Both the position numbers and the translations under genes were made by a program. From Pyxicephalus adspersus (taxonomy: Eukaryota; Chordata; Amphibia; Anura; Pyxicephalidae), in assembly GCF_032062135.1 (NCBI RefSeq), contig NC_092864.1, forward strand, positions 15,048,647 to 15,112,646: a stretch of 64,000 bases of DNA, in the 5' to 3' direction. The notes under the pieces were generated by a model. The model was given only the letters and a program-made list of their open reading frames with translations, was not told the DNA's origin and did no database searches. Shown one piece after another: positions 11,547 through 24,457 of this stretch (position 1 is its first letter; every line of letters begins with the position of its first letter).

Positions 11547-12625
11547 AAGGTCCACCAGAGGATGTTTGGTGAATGTCAGATTCTATCAGTTCCACTGAAA
11601 TACCAGAGCTGGTAAATTCTGTGTCAGATAATATTTGGGGAATGTCAGATTTTTTTGCTGTCTGGTGTATAAGCCATCAATGCCATTGAAAATACGTGGG
11701 TCCGGAACAATCCATAGTTGCTATTTAAAATGACATGAGTACATGGATCTGGAAGATTTTGCACCAGAGAATATTTGGTGAATGTCACATTAACCATTTT
11801 GTAGTGGAGAATGTATCACCACCATTGAAAACCCATGGACCTGGACAATTCTGCACTGCAACTGAAAAGTTGATTCAGATTTGCTGCTGTCTGGTGAAGA
11901 TTACATCTACTGAATACAAAGAATCCGGAAGATCCTCCACCAGGGACTGTTTAGTGAAAGTAAGATTCACTTCTCTCAGTTTAAGAATTCTTCACTGCAA
12001 CACCTGGACCTGGAAGATTTTGCACTAGAGAATATATGGTGAAAGATAAACCCCGGCACTCAGAAAGAGTAGAATTTGGATCAGCTCTTGGGTAACGCGC
12101 CACCGGCTAAACTCACACACATAAAAGTAACTTGCATAAAAATAAGCTTCTGAATAATGTTCAGCTTCTTTCCCCAAACACGTTATCTGCAGCAGACAAT
12201 ATTCAATTTGCCGCAGAGGAGCTTTCTCTGATGGCGGCACAAAAATCCGATTCTTAAAAAGAAACGTTCAGGAGCCCCTGTGTGATTTATGCTCGGAAAC
12301 TCGAGAGACCCACAAATGGGACATCATAATCTCTGCTCGGGAATCTTCATTTAAATGACTCACCAAAGGAATACAAAAGCTTCTCTGTTAAGTTAATTAG
12401 CGCAATTTGGAGAACATGAATTCCAGGGTGCGATACAAGAGAATGGGAACGCAAGAATGTCAACTCCAATTCCAGAACAATTATTTCCTCTCACAATTAA
12501 AGTGAAGACAGCATTAAAGCTGAACCTTGACCTTATCTTCAGACTTGTTGTACCGGCTCCTCTCCTGAACTGAAATTGCTTGCTCCGATTTCAATGCACT
12601 CTGTGAACTTCTCATAAGGTGCAGT

Positions 12626-12969
12626 GATCTCTCCGGCCTCTTTTAGCTGGGCGCAGCACCCAGCACTTTTCAGTAACCTCCCGGATGTTTTTTGGTGGTA
12701 ACTGAAGCGCTGAGTCACAATATAGGGGAACTGGGCAGTTGGAGGATAATATGACATAAAAATAGAAAATGCTAGGAGGGTGGGTATTAGAAAGTTGGAA
12801 CAAAGTATGGGGGGACAGTATAAAACTTGGGGAATTATAGGGGTCACTTGATACCCATGGCAACAATAACTGAGAACAAAAAATCTGTCATTGTTGCCAT
12901 GCACTTTTTGACCACCAGCCTACAGCTTCTTCCCACCCAGCTTAAAAAAATTCAGGGGAGAACACTGGA
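12626..12969 (+). mobile_element. hAT-like MITE split by an insertion
   Basis: The left half (CTCTTTTAGCTGGGCGCAGC, then CACTTTTCAGTAACC) and right half (CAGCTTCTTCCCACCCAGCT, then GGGGAGAACACTG) match the CAGTGTTCTC family. About 160 bp of unrelated sequence (roughly 12735-12900) separates them. Confidence 0.65.
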
Positions 12970-15900
12970 GTGCATTAGAAGCTGCAGCTAGAGCCCACCT
13001 TACTTCCTGTCTGCAGAAGGTCCAGCATCTTCTAGCCCCTCCTTCCCCACCCTGGCCTCGCCTCTTTCATTCATTGGATTTCAGTTCTGTCAATTATGGA
13101 AGCGCAGGATCATATGTGGGAGTTACCTACAGAAAGCAAACACAGCCTGTCCAGGTAACACCCCCTGCTCCAGACTGAGATTCACCCCTCATTTAGATAT
13201 TTGCACAGCTCCTTAACACTGCTTTCATCAAAGTCCTCCTAGGAATACTGAGACCGGGTGCTGTGATGTTTTCAGGAAGTTCTGTGCAGATCGGTGACTG
13301 GTCGTAGAGGTCGGCATGGTGCTGCACATAGCTTCCTGCACATAGCACACACATCTAATGATTAGCAATGTATTAAAAAATAGAATACAAAGAAAATCAA
13401 AAGGTTTATTAGTGATTAGCATGTTGATAAAGAAGGGACTGGGCAAGACAAAAATAATGCAGAATAAACTTCAGCCTTAAAGAATAACCAAAATCAAAAA
13501 CGTTTTAAATTAGATAAACTAGGGAAGGGTTAAATCCACAACATGTTTTTTTCCTGTACCCAACTAGGGTAATTTGGCTTCACATGAAAGTGAGCAGAGA
13601 TTTCTCTAAAGAAGGGAACATCATTGCTTAGGCAGTCAGAACAAGAGCAAGTTGTTTCCTCCATCTCTGACAACTCAAAGCATTGAATGTACTTGTAGCC
13701 CTGAGGGTCAGCAAGACAAACAGAGAAGGTGAATTAGCAGGGACGTCCCGGATACAGAGAATGGCAGCTTCTATCGGACACTTCTCACACGGACATGAGA
13801 TATGTTCCCTTTAAGGGATCACAGACAACAGAAGTCCATTTTTTTGTGTTGCATTCTCCAGCCTGCAATGCACCTTTCCAGATGCTTTATGCCAAAGGCG
13901 CACATGACCTCATATCTCATTTGTATGCAGACTGAGCCCATTTCTGCTCTCCACCTCCCATAAGGTGAATCCTCAAGGAATAGATTCTTGTGCTGGATCA
14001 GGAGCCTTCATTCACATACACAAGGCATGAATCTACACCCCCCCCTTTCATTCCCTAAAGCAAGACTGCACAGCAGACATTGCATGTATTATGGATGACC
14101 ATGCTGCTTTGCAGAGTGCCTTCTGACATCCACAAATATACAGCAAAGCTACAGAACACACAGAGTGATGGCCCCAGCTGGACTAGAACTACAAAGCCCA
14201 GCAGGCAATGATGACCATCAAAGATTGGCTACTTGAGCAATGCAGCAATGATGCCACTAAAGCCTCAGTCCTGTCTCTGGGTATGCAAGGTTTCCACATA
14301 TGCAGCCATCTTCCGTGTTGGTAAACCTAATATTTCTGTATATTACAGTAAAGCAGACTGCTGCCAAGGTGCCGCCACCTTCAATGTGATGTCTACTCCC
14401 CCCCCCCCCCGGAGCTGTCACTCCCCCATTTCCTTTTTACTCCGCCCCTCGGTTACATCAAAGGTTATGAAGGGAGGAACAAAGGAGCTGGGTCAACATG
14501 AACAGCAATAAGTAATTTCTAGATGTAGTCACATACTATAGGAACTTCGACAGCACATTGCAAGCAAGTCAAAAAATCTTTTATTAAAAGGAAAGCTCTG
14601 TGTTTGAAATACTTGATTTTCTGTACTTTTTCTGGTGCCAACACAAAGTGGGGGAAGAAAAAGGCAGGCAAGTTTTGGGTTTTGAAAATCAGATATGTAT
14701 GTGTACAGTGGTCCCTCAATGGTATTTATCAATACTTTGCTTTCTTCCATCTCCATTGAACATATCAGTGCTGTGTGTACAGGGCTCATTTATTCGTCAG
14801 TCACTGGAAACTATCACTGGAAAGATCTTTTCCAGCAACAATTAACTGACGTCCATTGGGCGCCCGAACGGGGCTTTGGTGTTGCCAACAACCAATCAGA
14901 TGTTTGTTTTTTTGATCTCCGCACATTCAACAGCTGGAACTCCATTAGATGATGGGCAGCTGACCGAAAGGTTTGCAGATTGGTCTGTGAATGTAGCGTC
15001 CTATCCAGCACGAGGCTCAGCCCAGGCCTCTTCTACAGGGGTGTAAGAAAATCCCCCTCACAAGCACTGACCGACCTGTTTTGCATGAAATGACTGGCTA
15101 GCCATATGCGTCAGACTTGCTCATGCAGTTTGAGGAATTGTATTCATAACCGAAACACTTAAGATGCCAAAAGGGCCACCTGTGACCAAACTGGAATAAT
15201 AAATATCCAAAATGATTTTTCTGACATGTTTCAAGATGTTTCTCTGCAGGCAAACAGTTTTCAATAATTTTTATAAATCAAAGCAATAGACTACCAGCTG
15301 CGGCATGCGGAATACCCATGTGTAGTAAACAGGGTTGGCGGGATTCCTGCTATTATAATAATGGGGGTATTGTCAGAATGTGATTGGTCATCTGCTCCTG
15401 TAGTCAGCCATTGTTAGGGGATTTCACTCTCTTCCTATTGGTGGTTTCACCTTTTTATTTTAATACAAATCATTTAACAAGAGAAGAGACCTTCCCCTTT
15501 GTTTTTCTTTATTTAAGTATCTAATTCCAGGAGCAACTTACCAGTCTTTAGATGTAGTGACGATTTTTTATTTTTTGCCCTGGTGAACCTGCCAGCAAAA
15601 AACTTTCTGTCCTAGGGTGACAACGCCCATTCAATCTACTGTCTCTATGTAGAAGCAGGGTTGTCACCCTAGGAAATGGGAGTGTTTTAGGACTAAAAAG
15701 CAGTTCCTTGTCTCTGTAATATAGGTTGGAGGTGCTCTATGATCCTTTTGGAGACCATAGACAACTGATAACAGAGCAGGACAGGTGTTTAAGAAGCTCG
15801 CAAGATTTCTGCCAGGATCAGAATGAAAATTGATTTGCACTAATTAAACTGGTACAACAAAACGCTTTCAACTGTATATTAATGGACCCATATGGGACAA

Positions 15901-16065
15901 ACAATAGGCTGTTAGGGTTTAATTACTATATAGGAGGTGAAATTCCAAACTGCTCATATATGTGACTTATGTTGACTGCAAAACTTGTGGTTCTGTTTAA
16001 CCAGTCCTTCATGAAAAATCCTTTCCAAGGACAATTACTGGATGTGTGTACATAGCCTAAATCAC
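12970..16065. other. Intronic stretch, mostly without recognised elements
   Basis: No gene is visible. At 14395-14411 there is a C-run. At about 14700-14870 there is a diverged copy of the GTACACACG repeat family (see 24152-24457). At 15590-15690 CCTAGGGTGACAAC and GTTGTCACCCTAGG form an inverted pair about 60 bp apart. 15990-16060 holds another fragment of the GTACACACG family. Confidence 0.5.
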
Positions 16066-16284
16066 AAGGTTCCTCTATAGTTTGTTAGGGTTTTGTTGAG
16101 CAAATTTTTGCCTCTCATGTCAGTTACCAGTGACACCAATGGTCTTTTTGGCTATGTGTAAGGGTGACATTCTTTGCACTAGTCAGCAATATTGTACTGT
16201 GAGCTGTGGGTATGGTAATTATAGCCGGGGTTCCCTAAGACCTGAAAGTTATCCCCCATATTAAAAGGTCAAGAAAGGCTGTTC
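16066..16284 (+). mobile_element. hAT-Charlie-like MITE copy
   Basis: It contains AAGGTTCCTCTATAGTTTG, TGACACCAATGGTCTTTTTG and ends AAAAGGTCAAGAAAGGCTG. Plus orientation relative to the copy at 62271. Confidence 0.7.
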
Positions 16285-16361
16285 TAAAGCCCAATCCCCA
16301 GTACGTTCAGACATCCTCAGGGGTGCACTTCTTAAAGCTTCTAAATTCTGCTTCCCTACCT

Positions 16362-16495
16362 CTTAGATTGTAAGTTCTTCAGGGCAGGGTCCTCTCCTCC
16401 TCCTGTGTCTGTCTGTGTATGTCTCTCATTTGCAATTTCTATTTAATGTAAAGCACTGCATAATTTGTTGGCGTAAAATACGGTTTATAAATAAT
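16362..16495 (+). mobile_element. L2 LINE 3' tail (plus)
   Basis: It contains TTAGATTGTAAGTTCTTCAG, GGGCAGGGTCCTCTCC and GCATAATTTGTTGGCGT, a diverged L2 tail. Confidence 0.75.
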
Positions 16496-17542
16496 ATCAG
16501 TGTTCTCCAGCATCTTTATATTACCGCCTCCATGGCTGCTTTAGCTTAGATTTGCTTGAATTTCAACACACACTGCGGTGTTATTCTCATAGCCACCATT
16601 CTCGGCGTTGCCCTGTATTATGAAACTGAAGCAAAATGAAGCAAGCCACGTTTTCCTCGCTATGCAGCTTGAAGCTTTCTTAAGGAGACCCGGGGTTTAC
16701 AGAAGTAACCGGTCACCTATCAACCTTTATGTTCCATATAGAACAACTAAGGTGGGTAGGACAAAAACGTGAGCATTACTCTACAAATCTTCAAGGTCAT
16801 GGAATCATTTCCAAACATTTGCTTCTGTAGGAGTTTGATTGCCTTTTGATGGGTTGTTCTTTCTATCAGTCCAGAAAAGCCTAAACATGGAAGCCATGTG
16901 GCGCACGAGTATAAACATGTGCAAGGAGGTGCAGTTCAATCATCAAATACACACTGATGGGGTTGTAGGATCGGTTATTTGTGTGGCAATTGCCTGACGC
17001 ATAAAGGCCAGAAATGAGCTTTGTGGGGGGGGGGGCTAATAAAATAACCTACATTGTTATTGACTTTGTCCAGTGATGAATAGTGAGGATTGACCGTTCT
17101 CATAAAAGCAGCATGCAATGCACAGTTAAGGGAGCAGAGTGGAATGGCACATACAATTTGATTTTATGTCATTTTCATAACTCCCCTGTGTGATTGTTCC
17201 ATAGCTCTGCCCTCCGGGGAAATGTGTGCTCGGGATTGAACCGTATGCTGATCCACGTGAAGCAAATCTAAGAGTGTTAGGACGTAGGTGTACAGAGAAC
17301 CTGATGATTTAGTAGGAGGGAGGCTGGATTTTGAATGGCAAATCACAAAATAAGTAAATAGTTCAAAGCAAGGCAAAATTTTAAAAAGCACACCTCTGCT
17401 CATGAACATTTTCCTAATTTTTATCCATTTATAGGATTCTGCAAGCACATAAAAATACTTGATGGATGATCTGCCTGCTTTTCTCTGGGCCGTGGTATCA
17501 GCCCCTTTTCTTTACCTAAACTTCTCAACTCTTTAATCCTTA

Positions 17543-17808
17543 AAGTAGCTTTTCTCAACCTGTATAACATGGAGCAACCCACAAAATAAATTTCAGGTCT
17601 TCAGGGAACCTCTACTATATATCCACAACTTACAGTAAATTAGTGTGGTGGTCATTGGGAGGAATTCCAGTAACATTGCTGACCATTGGGAAGAATGTCA
17701 CTTTTATAGATAGCCAAAAAGATTATTGGTGTCAGTGGGAAATTACCTGAAAGACCTGCTGCTCATGGGACCCCTAGGATTCCATGGAACCCTGGTTGGA
17801 GAAACACT
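17543..17808 (-). mobile_element. hAT-Charlie-like MITE copy
   Basis: It begins GCTTTTCTCAACCTG and ends GGTTGGAGAAACACT, with internal TTAGTGTGGTGGTCATTGGG. Its right end directly adjoins a second repeat. Confidence 0.72.
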
Positions 17809-18104
17809 AAAGCTACGTAGACAAGTCATATTCCTCGGGTCCTCGGGGCTGAAACCGGACAGGAATCTGGCATGTGTACAGTGCTCCACTGATCATCCTG
17901 GTGGATCCCCGGACGATGAACGATAGTAATGAAAGTGATGGGGAGATAGCACAGTGTGGTGCAGCTTCACTGTTCTCTCCCTCCCCTCTCCATAGAGCAA
18001 AACCGTGCTGTATGTACACCAATTGTTTATGCATCGTGCAGTCTTTTGTCGTTGGAAAGGATCATGAAAGAATATTGCACGTGTGTACGCAGCCTAAAGC
18101 ATAA
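17808..18104 (-). repeat. GTACACACG-family repeat with internal palindrome
   Basis: It ends GCACGTGTGTACGCAGCCTA and contains TGTCGTTGGAAAGGATCATG and TCTCCATAGAGCAAAACCG, the reverse orientation of the copy at 24152-24457. Confidence 0.7.
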
Positions 18105-19882
18105 CGGTTCATCATTCTGTAGTCCAAGATTAGCTCTACAGAGTGCTTTTGAGATAACAAAGGATGTGTGAAAAAAACAGGGTAGCTCAGAACTTCTAAA
18201 ATGATTTTAAGGTTTTTTGTTTTGCACTTATCAAACAGATATCAAAATACTTCCTATGGTTTATTTTTTTTTTTTATTATGTTTGCTAACATTCATTTAT
18301 TTTTTGGAGTAACCAGTATCCCATCCTCTCCACCAAATAGTTCAGTAATGGAATGTCTGTGTGCAGCCACCTACCACAGCCAGATAAACTGATTGCAACA
18401 ATGCCTGGAAAAATCGCAGTTATTTTACAAATGCCACTCTTGCTGCCTCCATAGACTTAAATTGGCACTGCTTTCATATGCTTACAAACAGGGTGCTATA
18501 CAGAAGAGTACATAGTGAACCACAGCACACTTTCAAGCTACCCAGCAAAAAACAAACATTTGCAAGTACACTATGCACAGTAGGCACACTACTTTGTCAA
18601 GTCACTTCCAATAAGTGTTCCTAATTTTAAAGTATTTAGGTTTCCAACTATGAGGCATATATAGCATTACACAAAGGACAGGCTCTCTTGGACTCGGCCC
18701 TTTCTCCTTGAAGATTTGAGAGCCAAACTTCTGTTTTAACATAGCTTTTTGAGATGATATTATATATAGATGAGATGATATATTGAGATGCAGGAGAAAC
18801 AGTTCTGTCTCTTTTCAAAATTTTTAAACCTTAAACTGGTTAGATGATTGGTTTATTAAACAGACCAGAAGGAAACAAGTAAGATAATGTCATTGTTAGC
18901 ATCCACGTAACTGTGTTTAGTTTCTAATACTTTGTTTTCACCAGAGAGATATCTCTTCGCTTCCTGTCTGAGACCTGTGTCACACCGACCAATCTGCAGC
19001 AGTGATTTGTACCAATTACAGCCTTGAGCATTGTTATTGCTAGTAAAAAACGAATGTCTGTTAAGGTTAATTCTCCTCTATAGCACTGATCTTATTTCAC
19101 TCATTCAGCTCGGTATGAATGACCTCAAATCCATACGGCAAATGCCCACACAGAGCTTTGTGACCTTGCTAACCGCGGCGCCCAGCGGAGATGGCTTGTG
19201 TGCATTCAGTAATTCACACCCTGCAGATACGAGGCAGCAGCTTACGTGTGTCCTACATGTGTCTCCTGCATGGGCATGTCTCTGCACATCCAGAAATATC
19301 GCCAATCTAACAATGTGCAAACGCTACACTTTAATGGGAAAAAACCTACACAGTCACAGAGAGAAAAATTGTCTGACTTCCCGGCTGTAATCAGCCCATC
19401 CAACAATTTCCAGGCAGTAGGGAGGCGTTTGGTGAAGCATCAAAAGCAATTGAGGCCGTCCAAAGAGATTGGGCTCTAAAGGTCACCATGATGGTGCAAA
19501 ATAAAGTGTGAATTGATCATTTCATGTGTACCAAGCCAGTGATTTGAAATGCATTCTTTAAGATCCAGCATTTTGGAGGTGCTGGGTTGGGACATGAGCA
19601 TCTGGTGCTCTACTTTGGGCCCATGTAAATGAGATTTAAAGTAAATTACTGCTGGGAGCTGACGGCATTTACATTTATTTAGAAGCAAGGACAGAAATCT
19701 GAAAATGTCAGCTCGGAATTCAAATAAAACCAGATGTTCATTTAAGGAAGGGACAGCGGCAAAATGTCAAAATGAGACGCCTCCAAATACTTTGGCAACT
19801 CCATTAAAAATATGTAGATGAAATGTAAAGATTTTCTTTTGCTAAAGAAACTGCTGTAGAACATACGACTAATGGTCCAAAC
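18105..19882. other. Intronic stretch without recognised features
   Basis: I see neither coding signal nor repeat family. The frames at 19031-19479 overlap on both strands and lack splice or similarity support. Confidence 0.5.
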
Positions 19883-20645
19883 CAGGGTTTTTCAACCAGG
19901 GTTCCATAGAATCCTAGGGTTCCTCGAGCGATTTGTACCTCTCAGGTCAGTTTGATAGATACCAGTGATCTTTCGCGCTATCTGGCAATTTTCCCACGAA
20001 CCATCAATGTAAGAGGAATTGTTCTCACTGACTACAACACTAATATACTGTGAGCTGTGGATATAGTAATCATAGCCAGGGTTCCTTGAAGGCCAGAAAG
20101 TTATTTGAAAGCTAAGATAACAAAGACTGGGTTTTTTTTTTGAGGCACAAAATATTTGTATTGTAAATACAACAAATAAAAGAAAAATTTGTCACAACTT
20201 AAAGTACAAGCACTATATATTCATTTGGGGATCTTTCCCATTATACGGCATCGGATAGCAGACCGATTAGCTAGACATAGTACACTCGAAATCGTACAAG
20301 AGCGAGATCAATAGCAGTATCTCATACCCAGTACGTTTCACTGCTTAGGCTTCCTCAAGGGATGTGTAGAGAGAGCTATACAAAATGTATGCTCATGGGA
20401 TGTTCCTGTTATATAAGTGCAACAGAAGTTTTCCTGGCTATCGCTGAATCTAGGATGTTTGTGTATTTGAAGTGTACTTGGAGAAGCACCGACAGATATT
20501 TTCAAATTGGTGTGAGGTCCAAGGGTATCAGTACCATGTAAAGGAGAAAGGGTACAGTGCAGGGTTATGTCCTATATCGAGCCGCAAGGAGGACCAGAAA
20601 GTTATTTCAAGGGTTCATCCATGTTAAAAAGGTCGAGAAAGACTG
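19883..20645 (+). mobile_element. hAT-Charlie-like MITE split by a retroposon
   Basis: It starts CAGGGTTTTTCAACCAGGG. The middle, with ACACTAATATACTGTGAGC, is normal. It resumes after an insertion and ends AAGGTCGAGAAAGACTG. The insertion occupies 20107-20593. Confidence 0.75.
20107..20593 (-). mobile_element. Retroposon nested in a MITE, 14-bp target duplication
   Basis: The 14-bp word CCAGAAAGTTATTT occurs at 20093-20106 and again at 20594-20607, bracketing sequence absent from other MITE copies. On the minus strand the insert ends in a poly-A run (T-run 20131-20141 on plus), as expected of a LINE-mobilised retroposon, although about 24 bp separates the run from the repeat. It contains a TTGAGGAAG...GTGAAACG motif also found in two other places in the window. 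No coding region is visible. Confidence 0.7.
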
Positions 20646-20649
20646 GTAT

Positions 20650-21990
20650 AGACATTGAGGCAAGTGTTACCAGAGGGAAAGGAGTTTAGGAAGGGCCACC
20701 AATTGGCTGATCTGTTCACGCAAATGATCACATGGCTAACAGATAAGCTTTAAAGAGGAGCTCTTCCTGATCTTTGTTCATCTTGACTTGCCAGGGTGAA
20801 GGAATTTCTGTGCTGGTGCTCATTCATTGCCGGCACAGGTAGGCAACCAAAGCTGAAGCATGCACAGGTCGGCTTTTTGACAGATAGTAGAGATTATTGC
20901 AGAACGGTCACTGCCTCTCCCTTTGTGCAATATTGACCTGCCTGACCTGATTCCTGGAACCATGAGTGCAAGATGTTCTAATTTAATATATTTAAACATT
21001 ATAAACAACAATAAGATCTCACATTCTTTATCAGATGACCTCTCTAGCGTAGTACCCCCCTAACTCCCTTTCTAGAGCCTCCGCAGCTGAAAAGCACACA
21101 GTCACCAATGACAGTTCTAAGACTTATTACTCAGAGAGAAAGGATTTCAAGAACCCTCTTGACCGTCTCTCTGTCGGAAGCAGCTCAAGGTGTATCTCTA
21201 AAAAAAAAGCGGAAGGTTTTTGATTAAAAGGCTCGGGCACAATGGAATCCTTAAAAGCAATAATAATAAATTAAAAGGCCAATAAGTCCTGCAGATATTC
21301 CCCTTCTTTTTAGCTGCTCCGCTTTACAAAATGCCATTCCTGCAGCTGTTTTTTCAACAGCTTAGAGTGAGCAAAATCTCCAGAGAAAACTGGCAGCAAG
21401 AGCGTAACAGAGCTGAGCGCTATCGATTTTCCTCTCAGCATCACACACACCGTTAAGTAATTACACAACAAGTTAATCCCTTTTTTTTTCCCCAACTTGA
21501 CCAATAGCATGCTGTGATTAGGGACTGATGCCTCCGAGTATAGAGAATTGTTTTAAAGACTAATTGAACCTTCCTGTAATAAATGATGCAATGTCAAGCT
21601 GCATAAACAGTAATAAATTTGGCCTACATTTTTTTGTAACATTACCATTTGCTGCAACAATGGCCTGTGCTAAAATCAAATTAGAGAGCAACGAAGATGG
21701 CAGCAGTTCAGGTCGCATGTGATCCAACATGTCCCCAGCTCAGTGCTCCATCAACAAAGCCTCTGGGCAACACAGGGCAAGGCTGTGTATGACCACTGGC
21801 ACCTGGAGCACTTCACACTGTGTTGAGCAGCGGTCTGGCTCCCTGGTGTGCTGAACCCTTTCTGCAGAAAGTAGTAGTATGAAATAAGCAGCCGATTATT
21901 AATGCCATTTTTGCATCTTGACAATTGTTGTTTTTTTAATAGCTTCAAGCAGGTTTTGCATTCCAACACAAAATCAGTGCAAAACCTCTT
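20650..21990. other. Intronic stretch without recognised features
   Basis: No gene or clear repeat. 21300-21500 is free of recognised repeat words and could be unique sequence. Confidence 0.5.
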
Positions 21991-21996
21991 TGTAAG

Positions 21997-22142
21997 CAGT
22001 GTCCTCCCCAGCCCCATTTATACGGGTGCACCACTTTTCAGTAATCACTGTTTTTGGGTGGTTACTGAGAAGTTGGGCCACATTACAGGAGCCACCTAGC
22101 TTCTTCCTACCCAGTTAAAAAAAATTTCTGGAGAGAACACTG
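21997..22142 (+). mobile_element. hAT-like MITE, CAGTGTTCTC family
   Basis: It runs from AGTGTCCTCCCCAGCCCC to GGAGAGAACACTG. The middle GGTGGTTACTGAGAAG and ACTTTTCAGTAATCACTG fold on each other. Confidence 0.75.
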
Positions 22143-24151
22143 ACAAGTATATCAAATGAATGTCAGGACATCGAATCCAGGTCAAATACAACTGTCAATG
22201 ATTTCCTGATAATCTCAGAAGCATCTGAAACCTATTAGGTTATGAATTATATCTCCTTTAAATTATACTGCAGCTGAAAGAAGCCGTGTCAGGCATTTCT
22301 TCATAAATATGAACATTACATTTATTTTTTGCTGCGTCCCCACTACCAGCATACAGAAACAAAATCGCCCAGACACACGGAGCCAGGAATACCTTGTAGT
22401 TCAGTCATGTGTGCAGCCAATTACCACCCTGGGCAAATTACCTTCCTTGTCTACCTGATTTAGCGCACTGGATTCGGAGCTCTGTGGACAAGCACTGTTG
22501 CAGTAAATTATGCCATGGCGGGTGGGGACAATTTGTCATCTCACTATACATAGGTGATACAAAGAATTTAGGGACTGGCAATTAACTGGAGCTAAATAAG
22601 GAACAGAAGGACTGAAATACCTACTTTCCTGGAGAAAAGGCTCCTAATATTCCACATAAACATCCAAGCATTTACCACAAGGGTCATATTGACTGAGCTC
22701 ATCTCTTTTGAAGGGGAAGGTTGATCAATTTGGTGACCAAAACTTCCCCCCCCCCTTCTTAAACAAAACCACATAATTAAGAAATTTTAAAAAAGAAACG
22801 TTCAGCAAATAAAATGAATGTGGACCTTTTATGATTCCATTTATCCATCAGAAATGTTGAGATGAGCTTTAGGGTGACAGTGTGAGTCCTGTTGTCCTGA
22901 TAACTACTGGTCCCCATTCCTTGAATCAGGGACACGAAAGGAGAGGAAATCTCTCCAACAGGAAATATAACAATTCTTACCATATCCACTTTATGTTGTG
23001 TATACAGACAGGAATCAAATTCTTCCCAAAAGAACACAAAAAAAGGTGACAACTTCACCGCAGTTTTATCCATTTCCCATTCCATCAAAAAGAAAGGTTT
23101 GGTCACTAAATACACTTTTAGTCTTACCAAAGGGCCCAGGCTTGGGGTTGCGTTAATGCATAACTCTGATCTTAATTTATTGGTCCTCTTGAGATCATTC
23201 ACAATTCATTGACAGGTATATTTGACCAGCATGTGACCTCCAGGTTTTGCATTCCCATCGACTTGTATAGGAAAGTAAAACCCACTTGCAGCAAACAAAA
23301 GCTTGTCAATACCTTAGTGTCTCTGTATATTATCAATGGTACTTCAAAAAGTCTCCAGCAACAGCTAAGGTCAGGAGATAATGTCACAGGCAAAACCATC
23401 CGTTGTACTGAAAAAAAAAAAAGCACACACACAAGACTTCAAAAGTGTTATCGGTTTCACTTCCGCTGTGTGGAAAGTGCAGGAAGTGGGTGGACTACCA
23501 AGAAGATACCTCATAGAATTTATTTTGTTATCATTAATGGACAGAGCTCTGGTATGTTCCATGCTCTGACAGATACCGTTTGATGCAAAGTGACAAGAAA
23601 AAACAAAACACAACTCCAACTATTATTTCAGTTCAGATTCAGAAAGAATAGGGAAGGGTCATTACCTTTGTAAGGTTTTTATTGCTGTCTGGGTACCCAT
23701 TGGACTCACTTCTCGACTACTGATGGTGAAAGACTGCCGTGCTAGCCAATGGAGAGGAGCACAGCAGGGTGCCGCACGCTTGACGTCCCCCCCCCCCCCC
23801 CCATAGAACAGAAGGGTGTCGCTTTTTTGTCGCTGGCCACAATCACGAAAGATTGTTTCAACAAAAACTGAACGTGTGTATGCAGCCTAACTGTAAAGCC
23901 TCACTCCCATTATGTACAGTGCAGTACATGGATACGCAATGACAGCAGATAGAGAGCAATGTATGATATTTATACTTAAACTTATACTTATTTATACTTA
24001 AGCCTTGCTGAAGTGTGTTTGGTCAATGCACTGGTGCATGCATTTCTGTCCATTTTGCCTAGAGCCCTGTTTGGTACAATGAATGGGGTCAGTATCACAA
24101 CAGACAGCCAAGCAGGTGCAACACACTTTCTTATGGTGGAAACAAAGAGTA
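22143..24151. other. Intronic stretch with a C-run and a repeat fragment
   Basis: No gene is supported; the 22777-23619 frames overlap on opposite strands and have no splice context I trust. A C-run lies near 23788-23802. 23805-23890 is the end of a GTACACACG-family repeat (GAACGTGTGTATGCAGCCTA). Confidence 0.5.
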
Positions 24152-24457
24152 GGGCTAGGTACACACGTGCAATAGTTGTTGTTGGAAAGGATCTTTCACA
24201 ATCCTTTTCCAACAACAAAGGGCCGAACGATGGATGAACGAGCGCTGTACATACAGCGCCATTCCGCTCTATGGAGAGGGGAGAACGACGGAACGGCACC
24301 CCACTGTGCTCTCTCTTCACTTTTACTACAATCATTCCTCGTTTGTTGTCCGTGGACCCGCCAGGACGATCGTTGGAACGACGGGCGCTGTACACACTCC
24401 AGATTCCCAATATCGGCCTGAGGCAATTATCAGATGAGAATCATCTGACCTGTGTAC
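24152..24457 (+). repeat. GTACACACG-family dispersed repeat, best copy
   Basis: It starts GGGCTAGGTACACACGTGCA. A near-perfect hairpin follows (TTGTTGGAAAGGAT and ATCCTTTTCCAACAA), then GCGCTGTACATACAGCGCC, itself palindromic. The same order of blocks is visible, in either orientation, at 17808-18104, 28795-28935 and 31060-31340. Probably a non-autonomous DNA element; superfamily not determined. Confidence 0.7.

Larger units (their letters stand above)
10980..12050. repeat. Diverged satellite-like tandem array interrupted by MITEs
   Basis: The phrases TTTGGTGAATGTCAGATT, CCATTGAAAACCCATGGAC and GATCTGGAAGATTTTGCACC recur in the same order every ~100-130 bp across the interval, with heavy divergence. 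Two palindromic MITEs (11099-11250 and 11330-11546) split it. A stray monomer-like piece lies at 46690-46780. Long open frames here are by-products of the repeat. Confidence 0.65.

Noticed and set aside
14850..14880. GGCGCCCGAACGGGG, resembling a tRNA-Lys primer-binding site of a retrovirus-like element
   Set aside because: No LTR pair, polypurine tract or gag/pol frame is nearby, and the preceding sequence fits a diverged copy of the GTACACACG repeat family.
22777..23202. 141-codon frame on minus
   Set aside because: No recognised domain, no splice context, and it overlaps nothing conserved that I can identify.
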